A stretch of DNA of 64,000 nt from Bifidobacterium sp. ESL0690. Lineage in GTDB: Bacteria; Actinomycetota; Actinomycetes; Actinomycetales; Bifidobacteriaceae. The notes under the pieces were generated by a model. That model did no database searches. It was not told the DNA's origin and was given only the letters and a program-made list of their open reading frames with translations. Positions 58,946 to 64,000 of this stretch are shown here, in pieces. Where the stretch lies: contig NZ_CP113939.1 in assembly GCF_029392315.1 (NCBI RefSeq), positions 496,001-560,000 on the forward strand, written 5' to 3'. How positions within the stretch are numbered: the first letter of the stretch is position 1; each line of letters begins with the position of its first letter. The position numbers and the translations under genes were made by a program.

Positions 58946-59803
58946 TTATGTATGCAAACTGTCGAGGGTGACGTCCCCGATGGTCTCCAGCTCCTCTCCG
59001 ATATCGAGTTTGCTGGCGTGCCAAAGCTTGTCGCAGGAAATGCTCGGCCGCACGTCGACGACGACGATGGTGATGTTGTCGTCGCCTCCGGCCTTGAGAG
59101 CCGCGCGGATCAGCGCTTCCACGGCACGTTTTGGATCCGGGTTCGCCTGGCAGATCGTCCCGATTTCGGCGTCGTCGACCTCGGAATAAAGGCCATCGGA
59201 ACATACGACGAACCGACCGGAGGGCACCACCGCGTAAAAGTCGGGCCGAATGCCTTGTGGCGCGCCGATACACTGGGTGATGACGTTGCGCGGGATGGTC
59301 GCGTTCGCCATTTTCGGCGACATCAGCCCGGCGTCAATGGCCTGCTGACGTTCGGAATGGTCCTTGGTGATATGACTGATTGAGGACGCGACCGCGTTGC
59401 CGTGCTCATCGAGATCGAAATGGTAGGTGCGGGAATCGCCGACATTGACCACATACCAAAGCGGGGCCTGCTCGCTGCCGTCCTTGGCGGGGCGGGCAGG
59501 AAGGATGATGCCGGTGGCCGTGGTTCCTGCCAGGCCGCCGAGATCCTTGCCCAGTTCGTAGACGTCGTGTTGGGAAGCGTCCAGTGCGGATTCGATGACT
59601 TGACGGGATCGCACGGCTTCACTAGCGATGGCCTTGAAGTGCCCCGCGGTCAGCGCGCTCGCACGTTCGCCGCCGACACCGCCGCCCATGCCGTCGCAGA
59701 CCATATAGACTCCGGGCTCGTTGACCCCTGTGTCTTGGTTGTTGCGTCGTCTTTTGCCGATGTCGGTGCCCATGGCCGCACGAATGTGTGGGTGATCAGA
59801 CAT
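58946..59803 (-). CDS. PP2C-type Ser/Thr protein phosphatase
   Basis: This 285-residue enzyme has the metal-binding motifs of the PPM family: NNQDTGVNEPGVYMVCDGMGGGVGGERAS, VVNVGDSRTYHF, FVVCSDGLYSEVDDAEI and AGGDDNITIVVVDV. It removes phosphate from Ser/Thr in proteins. The start at 59803 is chosen for AAAGG upstream and the conserved MSDHPHIRAAMGTDIG; a TTG at 59809 overlaps the preceding stop. It is translationally close to the transglutaminase-like gene, and with the FHA gene on the other strand suggests a Ser/Thr phosphorylation network. Confidence 0.92.
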   Translation of the reverse strand: MSDHPHIRAAMGTDIGKRRRNNQDTGVNEPGVYMVCDGMGGGVGGERASALTAGHFKAIASEAVRSRQVIESALDASQHDVYELGKDLGGLAGTTATGIILPARPAKDGSEQAPLWYVVNVGDSRTYHFDLDEHGNAVASSISHITKDHSERQQAIDAGLMSPKMANATIPRNVITQCIGAPQGIRPDFYAVVPSGRFVVCSDGLYSEVDDAEIGTICQANPDPKRAVEALIRAALKAGGDDNITIVVVDVRPSISCDKLWHASKLDIGEELETIGDVTLDSLHT

Positions 59804-59805
59804 AA

Positions 59806-62658
59806 TCAACGACCTTTCCGTGCGGTGGTTTTGGGTTTCGCATGCACATCATTCAGTATAGACGCGCTTTTTGTCGCATTTTTCTTTGAGGCTTTACGCG
59901 GCTTCGTTTTGCCGGATTTGCCGGCTTTGGAGGCTTTCGCGCCTTTACCGGTTTTGGCATTCGAAGCATTCGCGGAACTTGCGTGGCCCGCGGCACCTGC
60001 GGCATTGGCGGAGCCGGCCTTCTTGAGTCGGCTGAGATCGACGTGCGGCATATGGAAGACGCCTCTGAGCGAAAGCCGGGTACGCAGACGACGCATGCGC
60101 GGCTGGTCGGCGAGAATGGCCTTGCGCATGGCCTTGACCCGCTTCCAATAATCCTCGGAAGCCGTCTCTTCGGGTTTCTTGCCGGAGAAGGCGACCCAAT
60201 CGGCCTCGCGGGAGAGCAGCTGAAGCTGACCCAAGTCAATCGGATGTCCCTTGAAAGGTTTCCTCTTCTTGGCTGCTTTTTCGGCGGCTTTCTGGGCCTT
60301 GCGGGTTGTCGCTTGAGCGGTGATGGGAGCCATTGCAGCGCTTGCGGCGGCAGTCGCAGCGCCTTCGTTCACAGTCTTCAGCGCTTTGTCGATCTGAGCG
60401 ACCTGATGCCGGCGGGTGCCGGAGGTCTTGATGCCACTTTGGTCGGCGAGCATGTCGATAGCCCTCCAACCGGCGGCGATGCGTTGCTCCGAGCTGCCAC
60501 GACGGGCCATGACGGCCAGTTGGATGGCTTTGATGAGCAAGATGAGCCCGCAAATAATAAGGATGATCCACAGCGGGCTGCCGTAGATGGCGACCTTTTC
60601 GGCAATCGCCAGAATCCTCATCAGTGTGGCATTCCCATTGAGGTCGCCTGCGTCCGCACCGTCAAGCGAGGACTGGTCGCGCGCCTGGTTCTGGTCGTGC
60701 AACGGATCGACGAGCGGCACCGGCGGCTGACGCACGAGCGTCTTCGGGTTCGGCGGTGTCAGATCCTGGTTCTTGTTCGGGATCTTCGTCTCCTTGGGGG
60801 TGGGGTAGAAGGGTACCCAGCCGTAATCCTTGAAGTTGATCTCGACCCAGGCCTCGATGTCGTTGCCGGTGAAATCGGTTTGTGCCACGCCGTTCTTGGT
60901 GTGCGTGGTGCGGGCCTTGGAAATGTTGCCGTCCTTGTCCTTCGGAATGAAGCCGAGTACCACACGCGCGGGGAGGTTGAGCTCGCGGGCCATCATCGCC
61001 ATCGCCGACGCGTACTGCTCGCTGTCGCCGACCATTGCGGTGCCGCCGAGCATGGAGTCGATACGGAAGTTGCCGTGGCCGGGCAGCGACGGATAATCGC
61101 CCGCCAGCCCGTGAGAGAACCAGCCCTTGGTCTTGAGCGCCGTGGCGAGGGTTGCCGCCGTCGCGCCGTCACTGGCCTGCTTGCCGGTCAAAGCCGGAGC
61201 GAGTCTGCTGGCGCTGTCGGGAATATCCCTCGCTTCGGGTTGTGTAATACGTTGCGCGTGTGCGTGGATGATCTGCTGCTGGCTGGGAATGTCGGCGATG
61301 ACGCCGGATTCGGTATAGGTCTGTCCGCCAAGTGCCGTGTTGGGAACGATGGCCGAATGAGTACCCATGTTGTAATAGAAATCCTGGGTATTCATACCGA
61401 CGGACGTCGCTTCGCCCGCCAATGGCATCCATTGCTCGGAGAAGCCCCTATGCACTTTGAAGGTGGCTTTGAAATGCTCGCCTTGCGTCGTGTTGGCGAT
61501 GCCGCTGCCGATCTTACGATAATCGGAGGAATCGCTGGCGTCGGTGGAATCCGAAAGGTTCCAGACGTTGCCGTCGAAGCGATCCATGACGGCCAGACGC
61601 ACCGGTGTGCCGGCGGGAAGCCCGGAAACGGAAAGCAGCGTTTCCTTCTTATGGTATTTGACATACGAGCGCATATCGCTTAACGGGCTGGTGTATTGGT
61701 GCGGGTCAAGCGGCGGGTTGTAGCGGTCGCGCAGGGTGAGGCGGTGCTGCGGGACGATGAGGGTCGCGCCGAACGAGAGACCGACGGCAAGAACGATAAT
61801 TATTGCCATGCTTACCGGCCGGCGGATATCCAGCGACTGCCAGCGCCAGGCCAGCCAAACGACCAACGCCAACATGGCGATAATGCCGCAGACCGGACGC
61901 AGCGTGCCGTAGGCGGTGCCCAGAAGTGCGCTCACCACAAGGTTCAAAGCCAGCGGGAAGACGGTGATGAGGTTGATTTTGTTACTCACCGAAACCGCGA
62001 AAACACCGGCCAGGAACGCCGTCCACAGGTTGAGCGTCCACAACGCCATCAGGCTGCCGTTGGCATTGCCGAGTGGCGGAATAACGGCGATGACGTATTT
62101 GAACGAGCCGAAAGTCTGTGTGAAACCTTGGGTGATGGTTTTGAGGCTCGGTACGATATGCGCGATGGTCGTGTCGTTCAGGGCGATGATGGGCCCGACG
62201 AGGAACTGGGCGAGGACCAGGAAAACGATCTGCCACCACAGTTTCAGCGCCGGATTGACTCCGGCCAACGCAATCAGAACGCCAAGCAGCGCTGCCGGAA
62301 TGGCTGCCATGGCCCAGACCAGAACGTTGCCGTAGACATCGATGAGATTGGCGGAATTGAGGCAGACGGCGACCAGAACGAGCAGCGCGCCGATGGCGGC
62401 GGTGGCCCAGGGGCGGCGCACGGTGACGAACATTTGTCGCTGGCCGTTGCTGGTGGCGGTCAGGGCGATCGGGGCCCGGGTCGTGCTTGCCCACGTGCCG
62501 GTGGTGTTGGTGCCGGTCGTGCCGGTGAAATCGGGGAGGGAGACCGAAGCGGAAGCAGCCGCAGAAGCAGAGCCGGAAGTCTTGGAACGGCTTGGATTCG
62601 CTCGGCTCTGGCTTGTCCGGCCCGTCGGATTGATTGCCGCGTTAAAGGAATCGCTCAT
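59806..62658 (-). CDS. transglutaminase-like membrane protein (TgpA type) with lost catalytic triad
   Basis: This is a 950-residue protein. The N-terminal half has about seven membrane helices (the DUF3488/TgpA region), followed by an extracellular transglutaminase-like domain (about residues 440-640), another membrane helix (about 690-708) and a Lys/Ala-rich cytoplasmic tail. In the domain, the Cys of the usual G-x-C-EQYA motif is Ser546 (GDSEQYASAM), the His of the HAWVE motif is Glu602 (DIEAWVEINF) and the Asp of the DPTP motif is Tyr618 (PFYPTP). The fold is thus recognisable but catalysis is unlikely. Its start overlaps the DUF58 stop (ATGA), so the two are coupled. Confidence 0.88.
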   Translation of the reverse strand: MSDSFNAAINPTGRTSQSRANPSRSKTSGSASAAASASVSLPDFTGTTGTNTTGTWASTTRAPIALTATSNGQRQMFVTVRRPWATAAIGALLVLVAVCLNSANLIDVYGNVLVWAMAAIPAALLGVLIALAGVNPALKLWWQIVFLVLAQFLVGPIIALNDTTIAHIVPSLKTITQGFTQTFGSFKYVIAVIPPLGNANGSLMALWTLNLWTAFLAGVFAVSVSNKINLITVFPLALNLVVSALLGTAYGTLRPVCGIIAMLALVVWLAWRWQSLDIRRPVSMAIIIVLAVGLSFGATLIVPQHRLTLRDRYNPPLDPHQYTSPLSDMRSYVKYHKKETLLSVSGLPAGTPVRLAVMDRFDGNVWNLSDSTDASDSSDYRKIGSGIANTTQGEHFKATFKVHRGFSEQWMPLAGEATSVGMNTQDFYYNMGTHSAIVPNTALGGQTYTESGVIADIPSQQQIIHAHAQRITQPEARDIPDSASRLAPALTGKQASDGATAATLATALKTKGWFSHGLAGDYPSLPGHGNFRIDSMLGGTAMVGDSEQYASAMAMMARELNLPARVVLGFIPKDKDGNISKARTTHTKNGVAQTDFTGNDIEAWVEINFKDYGWVPFYPTPKETKIPNKNQDLTPPNPKTLVRQPPVPLVDPLHDQNQARDQSSLDGADAGDLNGNATLMRILAIAEKVAIYGSPLWIILIICGLILLIKAIQLAVMARRGSSEQRIAAGWRAIDMLADQSGIKTSGTRRHQVAQIDKALKTVNEGAATAAASAAMAPITAQATTRKAQKAAEKAAKKRKPFKGHPIDLGQLQLLSREADWVAFSGKKPEETASEDYWKRVKAMRKAILADQPRMRRLRTRLSLRGVFHMPHVDLSRLKKAGSANAAGAAGHASSANASNAKTGKGAKASKAGKSGKTKPRKASKKNATKSASILNDVHAKPKTTARKGR

Positions 62659-63947
62659 TTCAGCGCCTCCATGATCAAAGGCAGGTCGTCGAGCGCCGAA
62701 AGCGTGGCCAGAGTGAAGTCATCGTATTGGTGGATGGCGTTGCCGGCGATAGGGTCGATCTGCAGCATCACGCAGATGGATTCCCGGCTCAGCGCTGCGG
62801 CAATGCGGCGGAGACGTTGGAGTTTGGCTCCCGAACCGACCACGAAGAAATAGAACGAAGCGCCGGGGCTCGTAGCGAGAGTCGCGACGGCGAGGTTCGG
62901 GTTTTCGTCTATGTCCGGCTTGACCCCGCTCATCCAGTCGAGGAAGGGCATCGCCCCGCGCGCAATCAGGGAATCGGCGGCGGCCTGCACGGCCAGCGGG
63001 CGGTCTTCGAGCAGACATTCGGTGCCGATGGAGGAGGCGACGCTCACGGCGAGCTCGAATTCGTCTTCGGACGAGTAATCCGTAGGGTTGACGCCAAGGG
63101 TGATGGAAGTATCGGTGCGTTTGGTCGCTTCGTATTGCCGCACCATCATCGTGCCGGTTTTCGCCGACGAAAGCCAGTGGACGTTGCGCATGTCATCGCC
63201 GGGGCGGTATTCGCGCAGACCGTAGAAGTCGAGATCGTCGTCGACCACCTGGCCGGAAGGGCTGCCTTCGAGGTCGCGGAAAATACCGGAATCAAGGGTA
63301 TTGAGGAACACGGTTTTCGGATGGATATAGACCTGAACGGACTGCGAAAGCGACTGCTCGTGCCGCACGATGCCGAAGGGGTCACCTTTGCTGATTTTCA
63401 AGGGGCCGACGGGCAGGATGGCGCGCGAAGTGGCGCGGAACTCGACCTGCTCACCTTTGGCTTTGCCGGGAGCCAGTGCGGGGATGCGGAAACGTTGGTG
63501 CATCTCGCCCATCGGCAGGTCGCCGAGCACACTGACGGTTGGGCTTTTGCCGGGGTTGGAGATATTGATATCGACCTTGACGCTATCGCCGACGGTGATG
63601 CGGTTATCTGAAACGGATAGTTCTGCATGGAATTTTGTGTTTCCGAGCGACATCGCGATGCCGCAAAGCAGCATCACCAGTCCGATGATGCCGCAGACCA
63701 GCAGTTCGTGCCATCCAAGCGACGGGAACGCTGCTAGGCAGACCACGGCCATACCGGTTACCGACCAACCGAGCGGCGAGACGTAGGCGGTGAGCCATCC
63801 AGGCAGCCTTTTGCGCAAACCGGCCGCATTGTGCCGAACCTTGAGCCAAAGATGGCCAAGACGAGTGTTGTTTTGCAACAGGCTGGGTCTACGCCCTTTG
63901 AGGCGGCGACGGCCTTGTTGACTTTGCCTTCCCGCGTTTACCGCCAT
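62655..63947 (-). CDS. DUF58 domain protein
   Basis: This is a 430-residue protein. Two membrane helices near residues 55-100 are followed by a beta-rich segment and the DUF58 core: REYRPGDDMRNVHWLSSAKTGTMMVRQYEATKRTDTSITLGVN, a von Willebrand A-like region. DUF58 proteins usually form a module with a MoxR ATPase and a transglutaminase-like protein. The frame stays open beyond 63947 to the window edge, so the true start may lie outside; 63947 is used because it is the nearest ATG. The MoxR gene would be expected just upstream. Confidence 0.88.
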   Translation of the reverse strand: MAVNAGRQSQQGRRRLKGRRPSLLQNNTRLGHLWLKVRHNAAGLRKRLPGWLTAYVSPLGWSVTGMAVVCLAAFPSLGWHELLVCGIIGLVMLLCGIAMSLGNTKFHAELSVSDNRITVGDSVKVDINISNPGKSPTVSVLGDLPMGEMHQRFRIPALAPGKAKGEQVEFRATSRAILPVGPLKISKGDPFGIVRHEQSLSQSVQVYIHPKTVFLNTLDSGIFRDLEGSPSGQVVDDDLDFYGLREYRPGDDMRNVHWLSSAKTGTMMVRQYEATKRTDTSITLGVNPTDYSSEDEFELAVSVASSIGTECLLEDRPLAVQAAADSLIARGAMPFLDWMSGVKPDIDENPNLAVATLATSPGASFYFFVVGSGAKLQRLRRIAAALSRESICVMLQIDPIAGNAIHQYDDFTLATLSALDDLPLIMEALK

Positions 63948-64000
63948 AGCCCCGTTCTGGGTGGATGCGGAGAAACCGGGTGGCGTCGCCTGCGGCTGGT

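Overview
The window looks like a stretch of chromosome from a Bifidobacterium or a close relative (Actinomycetota, Bifidobacteriaceae). No 16S gene is present, so this rests on gene content. The indicators are GC-rich housekeeping genes, actinobacterial-type LeuB, a GlxR-like Crp regulator, a DUF4916 protein, a variant-leucine-rich-repeat protein, the UPF0237 ACT plus DUF711 pair, a DUF58/transglutaminase-like/PP2C/FHA neighbourhood, and the rpoB-rpoC pair. Several genes also appear to be leaderless, which is common in actinobacteria.

Bases 1-12074 form a visibly AT-rich surface-polysaccharide region. It holds the 3' end of a probable DUF4012 protein, four glycosyltransferases, a polysaccharide pyruvyl transferase, a Wzx-type flippase, a nitroreductase-like protein and a Wzy-like polymerase. 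It ends with a secreted leucine-rich-repeat protein that carries three C-terminal FIVAR-like repeats. Base composition changes sharply at galE (12737).

Bases 12737-31950 are core genes. They include galE, a G5/lysozyme-like cell-wall protein, thioredoxin, a DUF4916 protein, an alpha/beta hydrolase, nudC, an L,D-transpeptidase, gcvH, an App1-type phosphatase, oligopeptidase B, leuB, a Y/Q/G-rich TM2 protein, a lipoate ligase, a GlxR-like regulator and a class A penicillin-binding protein. A degenerate 51-bp tandem repeat lies at 17423-17677.

Bases 32218-35702 carry a DeoR regulator with galT and galK, which with galE make up the Leloir pathway. Bases 35976-40056 carry acetoacetyl-CoA thiolase, class II HMG-CoA reductase and HMG-CoA synthase, the entry steps of the mevalonate pathway. 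Bases 40388-44290 carry the ACT/DUF711 pair, trmL and fucO; fucO has a perfect GlxR/CRP-type operator just downstream of its -10 box.

Bases 44416-56926 carry mutY (apparently without its iron-sulfur ligands), glycerate kinase, an anchored protein, a type II NADH dehydrogenase, rpoB and rpoC. Bases 57273-63947 carry an FHA protein and, on the minus strand, a DUF58 - transglutaminase-like - PP2C phosphatase group followed by a variant-LRR protein. The transglutaminase-like protein appears to have lost its Cys-His-Asp triad.

The most notable observations are the putative dead transglutaminase, the MutY lacking Fe-S ligands, Asn at the RpoB position equivalent to E. coli His526, the mvaA-mimicking small ORF between thiolase and mvaA, the run of leaderless starts with constant -10 spacing, and two intergenic repeat families. 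I found no CRISPR array, transposase, rRNA or tRNA gene.
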